A stretch of 64,000 nucleotides of DNA from the NCBI GenBank assembly GCA_017514685.1, contig JAFWJN010000032.1, forward strand, positions 1 to 64,000, read 5' to 3'. Position numbers and translations under genes: made by a program. Positions 40,819 through 48,679 of this stretch are shown here, one piece after another. Numbering within the stretch: position 1 is the first letter of the stretch; each line of letters opens with the position of its first letter. The DNA comes from Clostridia bacterium. Its GTDB lineage: Bacteria; Bacillota; Clostridia; Christensenellales; CAG-138. Below the pieces are notes generated by a model. It searched no databases. It saw nothing but the letters and a program-made list of their open reading frames with translations, and was not told the DNA's origin.

Positions 40819-42409
40819 GCAGCATTTCCTCCAATTCCTTCAGTCCCGTCTGAATCTGCGTTTCGAGATCGTTCAGCTCCGCAAGGATCTCGCTTGTCGG
40901 CGGGTATTCGACGGGCTTATAGTCCGTCTGCTTGTACTTATTGATCGAAAGGTCCCAGTCGTTTGCCGCGATCTCAGACTTGGGAACAAGGAAGGACTGC
41001 GCGGTGCGCGGACGATCCTGTTCGTTATACACCTCATCCGACGGCTGCGCCGCCACCTTCCCCTCAAGGGGAAGGCTTTTGGAGGAGGTCTTCTGTCCGT
41101 TGTTTTCCACAAGGGGAAGGCTCTTCAAAGAACGGAACCGCGCGACGATATCGGGAATGTCATTCTCTTTGACGGGCGTGCGCTTGTCGTCCAGAGAGAA
41201 GCCGTCCGCCTGCATGTCATAGAACCAGACCTTGTCCGTGCCGCCGTACCCGGTTTTGGTAAAGATCAGCACCGCGGTACTGACGCCCGCGTACGGTTTG
41301 AACACGCCGGAGGGCATGGAAATGACGGCTTCGAGACGGTTTCCTTCGATCAGCTCCCTGCGGATCGCCTGATGCGCGGTACTGCTGCCGAACAGCACGC
41401 CGTCCGGAACGATGCACGCGCACCGCCCACCCGTACGTAGCATTTTCAAAAACAGCGCAAGGAACAAAAGCTCGGTCTTTCGGGTTTTTGTAATCTTCAA
41501 AAGATCGGTCGAAACGATGTCCGCATCAAGCGAGCCCTTAAACGGCGGATTTGCAAGGATCAGCGAATACTTCTCGCGGTCGGGGTTCTGATCGGACAGA
41601 CTGTCGCGGTATTCGATATAGGGGTTTTCGATGCCGTGCGCGATCATGTTCATGGCGCCGATGCGCAGCATGGTGCGGTCCATGTCGAAGCCGTGGAACA
41701 TGTGGTTCATGTAATGATCCTTCTTCTGCTGGTTGAACAGGAAGGAGCGGCGCTCCGGCTCGTTCAGGTATTCCGCTGCCGCCACCAGGAAGCCCGCGGT
41801 GCCGCAGGCGGGGTCGCAGACGATCTCGTCGGGCTGCGGGTCCATCAATTCGACCATCATACGGATGATATGGCGCGGGGTTCGGAACTGCCCGATCCTG
41901 CCGGACGCGGAGATCTTCGAGAGGATGTATTCATAGACGTCGCCTTTGGTGTCGGTCTCCTTCTGCTTTGCGATCAGCTCATAGATGGCATCCATACTGT
42001 CCACAACCTTGGAAAGCATCAGCGGCGTCGGGATCATGAAGATCGCGTCGTCCATGTATTTTGCATAGGCGCTGTTTTTATCGGAATGCAGGTTTTTGAT
42101 GAACGGGAACACCCATTCCTGCACAACGGAGTACATCTTGCCCGCCGGGAAGTCGCGGAAGACGCTCCATTTGAGCTGCGTGCCGTTGACCTTGTTCCCG
42201 CCGATCTCGATCTCGCCCTTGAAGATGCTTTCATGCGGCAGCCCGAGCATGGCGGCTTCCTTGGCTTTCAGGTTGTCCGCGTCGTCGAGGTCGCGGATGA
42301 ACATCAGATAGGTCATCTGCTCCACGACCGTCAGCGGATTCACGATCCCGCCCGCTGCGAAGATGTCCCACAGCGCGTCGATTTTGTTTTTCAGTTCTCC
42401 CGTGATCAT
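40811..42409 (-). CDS. hsdM: Type I restriction-modification methyltransferase subunit
   Basis: A 532-residue N6-adenine methyltransferase. It has the HsdM N-terminal helical domain, FRTPRHIIRMM, SAM-binding DPACGTAGF and catalytic NPPF. HsdM normally needs HsdS for target recognition. The ATG at 42407-42409 overlaps the Fic stop (ATGA); a longer in-frame extension lies inside the fic gene and is not used. About residues 428-462 hold SLPLVENN and SLPLEGKVAAQPSDE, encoded by an inserted palindromic repeat (see 41056-41122). Neither hsdS nor hsdR is present in the operon, so this methylase may be orphaned or act with an unknown partner. Confidence 0.88.
   Translation of the reverse strand: MITGELKNKIDALWDIFAAGGIVNPLTVVEQMTYLMFIRDLDDADNLKAKEAAMLGLPHESIFKGEIEIGGNKVNGTQLKWSVFRDFPAGKMYSVVQEWVFPFIKNLHSDKNSAYAKYMDDAIFMIPTPLMLSKVVDSMDAIYELIAKQKETDTKGDVYEYILSKISASGRIGQFRTPRHIIRMMVELMDPQPDEIVCDPACGTAGFLVAAAEYLNEPERRSFLFNQQKKDHYMNHMFHGFDMDRTMLRIGAMNMIAHGIENPYIEYRDSLSDQNPDREKYSLILANPPFKGSLDADIVSTDLLKITKTRKTELLFLALFLKMLRTGGRCACIVPDGVLFGSSTAHQAIRRELIEGNRLEAVISMPSGVFKPYAGVSTAVLIFTKTGYGGTDKVWFYDMQADGFSLDDKRTPVKENDIPDIVARFRSLKSLPLVENNGQKTSSKSLPLEGKVAAQPSDEVYNEQDRPRTAQSFLVPKSEIAANDWDLSINKYKQTDYKPVEYPPTSEILAELNDLETQIQTGLKELEEMLHE
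40826..40859 (-). repeat. 34-bp direct repeat, copy in the hsdM tail
   Basis: Encodes QIQTGLKELEE of HsdM and the ribosome-binding site of rhuM. Partner of the copy at 39738-39771; one mismatch (A/G). Confidence 0.85.
41056..41122. repeat. Palindromic repeat inserted in frame in hsdM
   Basis: CCTTCCCCT (41056-41064) and AGGGGAAGG (41067-41075) form a 9-bp hairpin. AAGGGGAAGGCT occurs at 41066-41077 and again at 41111-41122. Translated in the hsdM frame they give SLPLEGKVAAQPSDE and SLPL, residues foreign to HsdM, located between the catalytic domain and the C-terminal tail. The reading frame stays open. Confidence 0.65.
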
Positions 42410-43461
42410 TTTTCTGCCTCCCGATTCCATGTATAGGATGTGTAGCGTCCGCCGCCGATCTTGATGATCTCGCCGCGTTCGATAAGCTCCGCAAGCGTGC
42501 GCTGCACCGTCACCTGACTGATGTCCGGGCACTGCGCCATGATCTCGCTCTTGGTGATCCTGCCGAGATGCGCGCGGATCAGTTCGCGGATGCGAGCGGA
42601 TTTGGAATTGCCGCTGTTTTTCAAAAGCCGCAGCCGGTCGTCGAACGCGCGGTACGCCGCAGCGATAACGCCCAAAAGATACCGCACGAACGGCGCATAG
42701 TCGTTTGTGCCCTCGTGCCAGTTTTGGGAACTGTCCGCAAGCGCTTCGTAATAGGTTTCCTTGCTGTCCGCGATCAGTTTCTCCAAACTGATGTATTTTC
42801 CGACGGCGTAGCCCGCGCGATACAGAAGCAGCAGCGTCAAAAGCCGGCTCATACGACCGTTGCCGTCGGAAAACGGATGGATGCAAAGAAAATCCAGAAT
42901 AAACATCGGTATCAGCAGCAGCGGATCGCACTCCGGATCCTGAATCGCCCGGTCGAACGCCGCGCAGAGATCGTCCATCGCCTGCGGCGTCTCCCATGCG
43001 GACAGCGGTGCAAAGCGCACACGGCGCGTGCCGTCCGGAAGTTCCTCCGCGATCACATTGTCCGTTGCTTTAAAGCTGCCGCCGATGGACTTGCCGCTGA
43101 ACTTATACAGATCGCGATGCAGCTGCAGGATCATCGACGGACGGGGCGGGATATATGCGTAGTTTTCGTGGATCGTCGCGAGCACATCACGGTAACCCGC
43201 GATCTCGCGCTCGCTGCGGTTTTTCGGCATGGTCTTTTGCTGAACGAGCTTTTTCAGCCGATCGTCGGTCGTGATGATGCCTTCGATTCGGTTCGACGCC
43301 TCGGTGCTTTGGATCATCGCGATTTCCAGAAGCTGCTCGACGGCTTCGCTTTCCGGCTGTACGGATCGTTCGCCTTTTTGCTCATGGATCGCCGTCAGCA
43401 TGGCGACAATGTCCGGCTGCAGGAGTTTCGGATACTCGTTTTTGAAATCAAATGTAAGCAT
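42406..43461 (-). CDS. Fic-domain AMP-transferase-type protein
   Basis: A 351-residue Fic protein. The catalytic motif HPFSDGNGRMSR lies about residue 200, and an N-terminal inhibitory-type motif S-N-R-I-E-G is visible near residue 75 (class II arrangement, auto-inhibited). A winged-helix-like C-terminus follows (ITKSEIMAQCPDISQVTVQR). Fic enzymes usually transfer AMP to hydroxyls of target proteins. The ATG at 43459-43461 is chosen: GAGGG lies 6 bases upstream, and the two earlier in-frame ATGs fall in the promoter. It is the first gene of the operon and is coupled to hsdM. Confidence 0.85.
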   Translation of the reverse strand: MLTFDFKNEYPKLLQPDIVAMLTAIHEQKGERSVQPESEAVEQLLEIAMIQSTEASNRIEGIITTDDRLKKLVQQKTMPKNRSEREIAGYRDVLATIHENYAYIPPRPSMILQLHRDLYKFSGKSIGGSFKATDNVIAEELPDGTRRVRFAPLSAWETPQAMDDLCAAFDRAIQDPECDPLLLIPMFILDFLCIHPFSDGNGRMSRLLTLLLLYRAGYAVGKYISLEKLIADSKETYYEALADSSQNWHEGTNDYAPFVRYLLGVIAAAYRAFDDRLRLLKNSGNSKSARIRELIRAHLGRITKSEIMAQCPDISQVTVQRTLAELIERGEIIKIGGGRYTSYTWNREAEK

Positions 43462-43489
43462 ATACGCCCTCACGTTAATTCTTGCCTTC

Positions 43490-43518
43490 ATTTTACGCTT
43501 AATTCTATCGTTTGTCAA
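43490..43518 (-). promoter_or_regulatory. Near-consensus promoter of the Fic-HsdM-RhuM operon
   Basis: Minus strand: TTGACA (plus 43513-43518), 17 bases, TAAAAT (plus 43490-43495). The predicted transcript starts just upstream of the chosen fic ATG, which decides that start. Confidence 0.75.
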
Positions 43519-43699
43519 TTTAATTTAGTCATTTTTCACATATATGACTAAATTGAACATGGAACGATGAGTATTGTTACAACGAGAAGTTTTACAGCGA
43601 ATTTGCGCCGCTGTTTTTTATTTCGCGCGTCATCCAGGACCTGTCTGAAATAAAAAAACACAAAATTTCATTTTTTCAAAAACCCGGTTCACAACACGC

Positions 43700-44225
43700 G
43701 TTATAGATAGTGGGGTTTTGCTAGAAAAGCTTTTTTCAAAAAAATCTTTGGAAAATGCTGCTTTCGCTCTCCGTTATAGGTGAGGGGCAATTTTCAAGGA
43801 AAGGTAAATGAAAAATATATTCCTGATTTCTTTTTGAAAAAGCCATTTATCTAGACCGTAATAGGTGAGGGGGAAAAGTTCACAATCTTTTTTCCGTTTA
43901 CCCAGGTAACATTTCGCGTCTTCGTGGGCTAGTTATAGGAGGGATAAATCGTGATTGAAAAATATATTCCTCTCCAGACCGTGAAAAACGGCTTGAAGCG
44001 TTGCCGTTATAGGTGAGGGGCAAATACGCTCGGGGCGGCTGAAAAGACACCGGCTGTCCCGATTATGGGACAGGAAGCGCAAAAAGAGCCGAAAATATAT
44101 TATTATTTCTTTTTTCGATTGGAAGCCCCGGGTTTTAGTGACCCTTAGAAAGATAGAGAAAAATATTTTTTCTGCTGAAAAAGTGGGCCACCCCCGGATC
44201 TTTGTCCGTTAGAAAGATAGAGGGG
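43700..44225 (+). repeat. Helically phased repeat array upstream of a replication-type ATPase remnant
   Basis: A motif near GTTATAGGTGAGGGG occurs at 43700 (variant GTTATAGATAGTGGGG), 43773, 43858 (GTAATAGGTGAGGGG), 43932 (GTTATAGGAGGG) and 44006. Start spacings are 73, 85, 74 and 74 bases, close to 7, 8, 7 and 7 helical turns. TGAAAAATATATTCCT is also repeated (43809 and 43956, 147 bases apart). A related motif TTAGAAAGATAGAG follows at 44145 and 44209. No long gene lies in 43519-44550. It is not a CRISPR: repeats are degenerate and spacers share sequence. Confidence 0.7.
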
Positions 44226-44550
44226 TTTATAAGCCCCGGGCACCTTGAAAACTGAATAGCCGATCCGGGCAACACCAGAATGATACTTCCGCCTTGAACG
44301 CGTCACGGCATTGGGCGGCTCCGCGGGATGCGGGGTTCGACAGAACATGCGCAAGAACAGCGGCCCGGAAAGGTAAGAAAACAGAAACCGGCAGTACATA
44401 TTTGAATACTGCGCCCACCTTTCAGAAAGGGAGGTGAAAACGCATCGCACCGCATTGCGGAAACGGAACCATTCGGACGAGAACAAATTGGGCGGGATTC
44501 TCGGGAGCCGATCAGCGGCTCCGTTCTTTATTGCTCGGAAAGGAGGAAAT

Positions 44551-44700
44551 ATGAAGAAAGCGAAAATCAACTGTATGGCCGACGTCCATGCCGTGGACGT
44601 GGAATGGCTGTGGGAGCCGTACCTGCCGAGAGGCAAAGTAACGATCATACGCGGCATGCCCGGCGACGGGAAAATGATCGCGAGTTTAGACAGCAATGTT
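44551..44700 (+). pseudogene. Truncated AAA ATPase (RepA/AAA_25-type) N-terminus
   Basis: ATG with a perfect AAAGGAGGAAAT upstream opens a frame whose first 40 residues (VEWLWEPYLPRGKVTIIRG, PGDGK) match the start and Walker A region of RepA-like AAA ATPases found in plasmids and integrative elements. Similarity stops right after the Walker A Gly-Lys, about base 44673, and the frame then runs antisense into mcrC. The rest of the gene is gone, so the McrBC module appears to have joined here by insertion or recombination. Confidence 0.65.
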
Positions 44701-44738
44701 CGAGCGCATTTGCAAATCGGACGTTTTATGTTTGCTGT

Positions 44739-45785
44739 TCAATTTAAGGTAAAGTGCTCTTTCGCAATGTTGTCCAGCTGCCGGGCGATCTCGGAAAAGT
44801 CTTGGTTCAGGTCAAGCGTGCGGACGCTGATTTTGTTGCCGCTCATGTGATAGATATGATCCGGCTGCACCTGCTCATCGGTTTTGGCATAAAAAAGCAT
44901 ACCGGATACCTTTGGCTCGGTATGATCCGTGTCGGAAAGCTCCGCTTCCTTATTTTTCACATAGGTGAAAATCTGATACAGGTTGCCGGAATGCAGCGTA
45001 TGCACATCGTACTGCATCTGTGTCGTGTGCGAATAATACTTGGCGTCGATGATCAGTACTTTGCCGTCCTTGGAAAGCGTAATGTCGCTTTGCATAACCG
45101 GCAGCATATCGTTGAACCCATCGTCGAGCGCCCACGGAATCTGCGACGCGCTCGCGTGCAGATCGGGAAACTCACGGCGGTAGTATTCCAGAATGAATTT
45201 CTCATAGAGGCGGCACATGCGCTGCTCGTCGAGAAAGTCCATTAGCTTGGTCGAGCCGTCCGAATTGGTTTGCAGCAATCCCTTGATCACAAGATAGCAA
45301 ACCGAAATCAGCATCTGGTAAGTCTGATTGTTGCGATGGTAACGGATGTTCCAGTTGATCAGATGTGCATCAAGCGTATCGACCTCGCCGAAGAACACCA
45401 ACAGCTTTTTCAATTCCTTCTTGCGCGTCTTGGCTATGTCGACGCGTAGAAGCAGTTCCATCGTGGTTTTCAAAATACGGTTCAAATACGAATCTACCGA
45501 AAAATCGTCATAGGAGCAGACAAGCTGCTGCTTTTGGATGCTCTGCGTCTTGATGGATTCCGAGATGTCGATCCGCCCGCGCACGGTGGAAAGCGCTTCG
45601 GTCTGCTCGATATATTCCCGCCCGAGGCCGCGTTTGAGCTGTCCGGAGACGCCTTTACAAAGGATCGCCGCACACAGCTCCGCCACGTTATGGAATTCCT
45701 CTGTCGCAATGCTCTTGTAGCCCTGCTCCCGAAGGACCTGAAAGGCATACGCAAGCATGTAATAGATGTTATGTATCGGGATCAC
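44739..45785 (-). CDS. mcrC: McrC, nuclease subunit of the McrBC system
   Basis: A 348-residue protein matching McrC. The C-terminal half has a PD-(D/E)xK-type site: MQSDITLSKDGKVLIIDAKY (Asp, then D-x-K). McrC forms the DNA-cutting partner of the GTPase McrB and attacks methylated DNA. It begins with GTG at 45783-45785, overlapping the mcrB stop (GTGA), with AGGAG 9 bases upstream. It ends about 65 bases from the truncated ATPase on the opposite strand. Confidence 0.85.
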   Translation of the reverse strand: MIPIHNIYYMLAYAFQVLREQGYKSIATEEFHNVAELCAAILCKGVSGQLKRGLGREYIEQTEALSTVRGRIDISESIKTQSIQKQQLVCSYDDFSVDSYLNRILKTTMELLLRVDIAKTRKKELKKLLVFFGEVDTLDAHLINWNIRYHRNNQTYQMLISVCYLVIKGLLQTNSDGSTKLMDFLDEQRMCRLYEKFILEYYRREFPDLHASASQIPWALDDGFNDMLPVMQSDITLSKDGKVLIIDAKYYSHTTQMQYDVHTLHSGNLYQIFTYVKNKEAELSDTDHTEPKVSGMLFYAKTDEQVQPDHIYHMSGNKISVRTLDLNQDFSEIARQLDNIAKEHFTLN

Positions 45786-48340
45786 TTGATCGCGCTCCTG
45801 AGGTTATTCGTCCAATCCTTAACCTTGGTCGGCTCGTCGAACCAGTATTCTTTCAGCAGCGGAATTAGTTCAAATTCCACAATATTGGAAAGCGTCTGCT
45901 CGTCCGCTTCTTTCAGATTGCAGAAATAGCTGTGACCGATGCAGAATCCCTCTCCGAGCGATTCGTCTGCTGCGATCACATTGTTTAGATTCTCCACGCA
46001 CTGGATCAGCCGGTCGAAGCGTTCGCTGTGCAAGCCCATGCGGTAGGTGCGGAAACCGTCTGTTTCAAAGCCCGGCTTCATCTCAAAGAACGCGAACCTG
46101 CGGCGCAGTGCGTAGTCAAGCATGGCAAGGCTGCGATCGGCGGTATTCATCATGCCGATGATATAGACATTCGCCGGAACGGAGAATTTCTCATTCGCAT
46201 ACAGCAGGCGCAGTTCGATGTTACGCTTGTCACTTTCGATCAGCATGAACAGCTCGCCGAAGATCTTGCTGAGGTTGCCGCGGTTGATCTCGTCGATAAT
46301 GAAGAAATACTCGTTATCGCTGTCTTCCTCCGCCTTTTTGCAGAAGGTGTAGAACGCGCCGTGTTTCAGCTCAAAGCCCTTTTCCGACGGACGGAAGCCC
46401 ATAATGAAATCCTCATAGGAATAGCTTTGATGGAACTGCACCATCATCACCCTGTCCGCGTCCTTTTCGCCCATCATGGAATACGCGAGCCGTTTTGCCG
46501 CATACGTTTTGCCGACGCCCGGCGCCCCTTGTAAAATGACATTCTTTTTGGTGCGAATCAAGGAAACAAGGGTTTCATAGCTATGCTCGTCCATGTAGAC
46601 TTCCTCAAGGAAGTCATCAGCGGTATATGGAGGTTTCCTGTTGATTATACCCAGATCAATAGGCGGAGTAACAGGAGGCGTTTCACCGCTATCTCTGCTT
46701 TCAATGATTTTGGCTGTGACTGACTCAATAAGCTCGGTGTATTTTGTAACATCAGTCAGTGTTTTCATTGCCAACGTTGAATCATATTTCCAATGTCCTT
46801 TATCGCTCCAGTTCACACGGCGAAAATGAGGAAACTCTCCGGCATCTTTGTCATACTGATACTCGGATTCGACTTTGCCCATTCCAATAATGGCTTTCAT
46901 GCCTTTTTTGACAAACACAATATCCCCGGGTTGAATATCGTTATAAAACTGCCACAACGTGAGAGCATCATTTTTATGAGAGGATTCATCTCCATATACT
47001 TCACCCATCTTCTGCGCTATTTCTGTTTTGGAGCTTAACCCAATGAGGTTTCCCATTTCATTCCATCCAAGCGCCATGATGCCGTCTTTATAAAACTGCT
47101 CCCACATCTCTGCGCCTCTGCCCGGTGCATACAGCCAATAATGTGTATCCCTTATTTCAGAGTCGCCCAAGCCGTTGTTGTTTCCGTTGCTGTCAACTAA
47201 TTCAATATGCGACAAGTCCGACTGCTTAATTGCCTCAAACAGTTCATCGCGTAATTTCCAAATAAAGACGCCTTTATCGCCTTTCCCTGCTTCCCTCCCG
47301 AGAAAAACGATCGGCCACCATGAAGTCCTTCCGGGCTCCATCTCCACGGGATTCAACTGAAGTTCTTTTGCAACCGCTTTTGCAAGAGATGACCCCCCAA
47401 CATTATAGTAGTTTGCGTTTCTCCCATATTTTTGTGCCAATTGGGAACACGTTGCAGGAGTTCCATAATCAAAGAAACATTTTATCGTGGTCAAGCGGTC
47501 CTTTGTAAAAACGCTCTCGTTTTGCAGAAGATCAAGCCACATTTCTGTTGTGATTCCCGGTTCATAATCAACCGGTTCCCATCCATCTCCGCTGAGATTG
47601 ACTTCTTCAGAGTATCTCCACGCTTCTTGGCTCAAGTCTTGTAGCGACTTAAACGCGCTTTTACTGCTTTCCAAAAAAGACTTTACCTTTTCTGTCACTT
47701 CAAGATAAAGCTGAGCATTCAAACTTCCTCCGATATTGGGAAGGGATGCAACGAAATCGGAAGGCATCTTTCCGGATTGGTAAATGTACCAGATATTGCG
47801 CTTATCAAGGTTCAGGTATGTATTTGGAGCGATCCAATATAAACCCATTGTCAGTTTGCTGTTTCCGACACAGGGCAGTTTAATTGCTTGATCAAAGTAT
47901 TTGCAAAGGCGATCTCGTCCGCCTCCATCATGAGAGTACGCCAAGGCAGCATTAAACAGTTCCCACAGAGTATCTATATCATTGTCACCGCGGTCACCAA
48001 TGAATTTGTAAAATGTGGCATTCATAGGAAATAGGACTGGAATACTGTCAAACCGCGTAGGAACCTCTGCCTTGACATCAAACAATTCAGCGCAAGCCCG
48101 AACAATTTTAATCCGGTTGGATTCTTTCATCCGCGATTTGTTGAACAAGCCGAAAACGGTAAAAGGATCCAAATCATAGATTTGATTATCTTTATCCAGT
48201 GTAGGCAGCTTAATTCCGGTGCGATCAAAGATCTGCCTAACCTTCTCTATCAGCTCCTGCCGATTATTCTTGTACTGTAAAAGCTTGTCCGCAAACTCTT
48301 GATAAAAGTCTACCCATGCAAAGATGTTCTGACCGTCCAT
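45782..48340 (-). CDS. mcrB: McrB, GTPase subunit of the McrBC system, with EVE-like domain
   Basis: An 852-residue protein. The C-terminal third is the AAA+ GTPase: GAPGVGKTYAAKRL (Walker A), FIIDEINRGNLSKIFGEL (Walker B) and the McrB signature MMNTADRS. Before it, about residues 410-520 (HYWLYAPGRGAEMWEQFYKD, PGDIVFVKKG) resemble an EVE/PUA-type domain that reads modified bases. The first 400 residues are a separate module not recognised. E. coli McrB is about half this length. The ATG at 48338-48340 is chosen because AAAGGAGGAACAT precedes it; an ATG 18 bases earlier overlaps that site. Confidence 0.85.
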   Translation of the reverse strand: MDGQNIFAWVDFYQEFADKLLQYKNNRQELIEKVRQIFDRTGIKLPTLDKDNQIYDLDPFTVFGLFNKSRMKESNRIKIVRACAELFDVKAEVPTRFDSIPVLFPMNATFYKFIGDRGDNDIDTLWELFNAALAYSHDGGGRDRLCKYFDQAIKLPCVGNSKLTMGLYWIAPNTYLNLDKRNIWYIYQSGKMPSDFVASLPNIGGSLNAQLYLEVTEKVKSFLESSKSAFKSLQDLSQEAWRYSEEVNLSGDGWEPVDYEPGITTEMWLDLLQNESVFTKDRLTTIKCFFDYGTPATCSQLAQKYGRNANYYNVGGSSLAKAVAKELQLNPVEMEPGRTSWWPIVFLGREAGKGDKGVFIWKLRDELFEAIKQSDLSHIELVDSNGNNNGLGDSEIRDTHYWLYAPGRGAEMWEQFYKDGIMALGWNEMGNLIGLSSKTEIAQKMGEVYGDESSHKNDALTLWQFYNDIQPGDIVFVKKGMKAIIGMGKVESEYQYDKDAGEFPHFRRVNWSDKGHWKYDSTLAMKTLTDVTKYTELIESVTAKIIESRDSGETPPVTPPIDLGIINRKPPYTADDFLEEVYMDEHSYETLVSLIRTKKNVILQGAPGVGKTYAAKRLAYSMMGEKDADRVMMVQFHQSYSYEDFIMGFRPSEKGFELKHGAFYTFCKKAEEDSDNEYFFIIDEINRGNLSKIFGELFMLIESDKRNIELRLLYANEKFSVPANVYIIGMMNTADRSLAMLDYALRRRFAFFEMKPGFETDGFRTYRMGLHSERFDRLIQCVENLNNVIAADESLGEGFCIGHSYFCNLKEADEQTLSNIVEFELIPLLKEYWFDEPTKVKDWTNNLRSAIK

Positions 48341-48386
48341 ATGTTCCTCCTTTGCCATGCCAGCGGAATATCAATGATATAAACCA

Positions 48387-48415
48387 ATTATACTGGTTTT
48401 TTCACACTAGCACAA
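48387..48415 (-). promoter_or_regulatory. Promoter of mcrBC
   Basis: Minus strand: TTGTGC (plus 48410-48415), 17 bases, TATAAT (plus 48387-48392), about 45 bases before the mcrB start. Confidence 0.65.
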
Positions 48416-48483
48416 GGTCATTAACGGGACAGCGAGAAATAATCGTGAATAATTTAAATTTGAAACCGTGTGATCCGTTACGA

Positions 48484-48541
48484 AGATTCTTCTGATTGCT
48501 TTGACAGCGGAAGAATCTCCCGCAACGCGGCAAAGCCGCGT
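48484..48541. other. Two hairpins in the mcrB-IS gap
   Basis: AGATTCTTC (48484-48492) pairs with GAAGAATCT (48510-48518). Just after it ACGCGGC (48525-48531) pairs with GCCGCGT (48535-48541) around AAA. Both are perfect. They may be relics of a deleted element or a terminator-like structure. I see no gene in 48341-48587. Confidence 0.4.
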
Positions 48542-48622
48542 ATACGAACGGACGCTGCGCGCCAGTGAGAATCGATGATCAGCCGCAATAAAAAGGGGCT
48601 ATGAAAAAAGTCTCAATAAGAA

Positions 48623-48661
48623 ATAGCAAGACTCTCGGGAAAAGTCCCGGGAGTCTTTGCT
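48623..48661. terminator. Strong hairpin directly before the transposase gene
   Basis: ATAGCAAGACTC...CGGGA (48623-48640) pairs with TCCCG...GAGTCTTTGCTAT (48645-48663) with one bulge and an AAAG loop. It overlaps the promoter region and probably blocks read-through transcription into the transposase. Confidence 0.6.
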
Positions 48662-48679
48662 ATGTGGTATAATATTTGT

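Noticed and set aside
42410-42997. Extended N-terminus of HsdM
   Set aside because: The open frame upstream of 42409 is the shadow of fic in another frame; the HsdM domain begins at MITGELKNKI with an ATGA overlap.
43462-43518. Longer Fic protein starting at 43518 or 43491
   Set aside because: Those ATGs lie in or beside the TTGACA-N17-TAAAAT promoter and lack a ribosome site; ATG 43461 has GAGGG.
43700-44225. A CRISPR array
   Set aside because: Repeats are degenerate and unevenly spaced, and the intervening sequences share motifs (TGAAAAATATATTCCT), unlike unique spacers. No cas gene is present.
44245-44265. rRNA spacer signal (CTTGAAAACTGAATA resembles rrn operon leaders)
   Set aside because: No 16S, 23S or tRNA sequence lies nearby; the string is short and common in mobile-element leaders.
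44701-44850. C-terminal part of the AAA ATPase frame
   Set aside because: The frame stays open by chance antisense to mcrC; the residues show no ATPase similarity after the Walker A.
48359-48587. A small gene between mcrB and the IS
   Set aside because: No open frame with a ribosome site was found; only the mcrBC promoter and two hairpins are visible.
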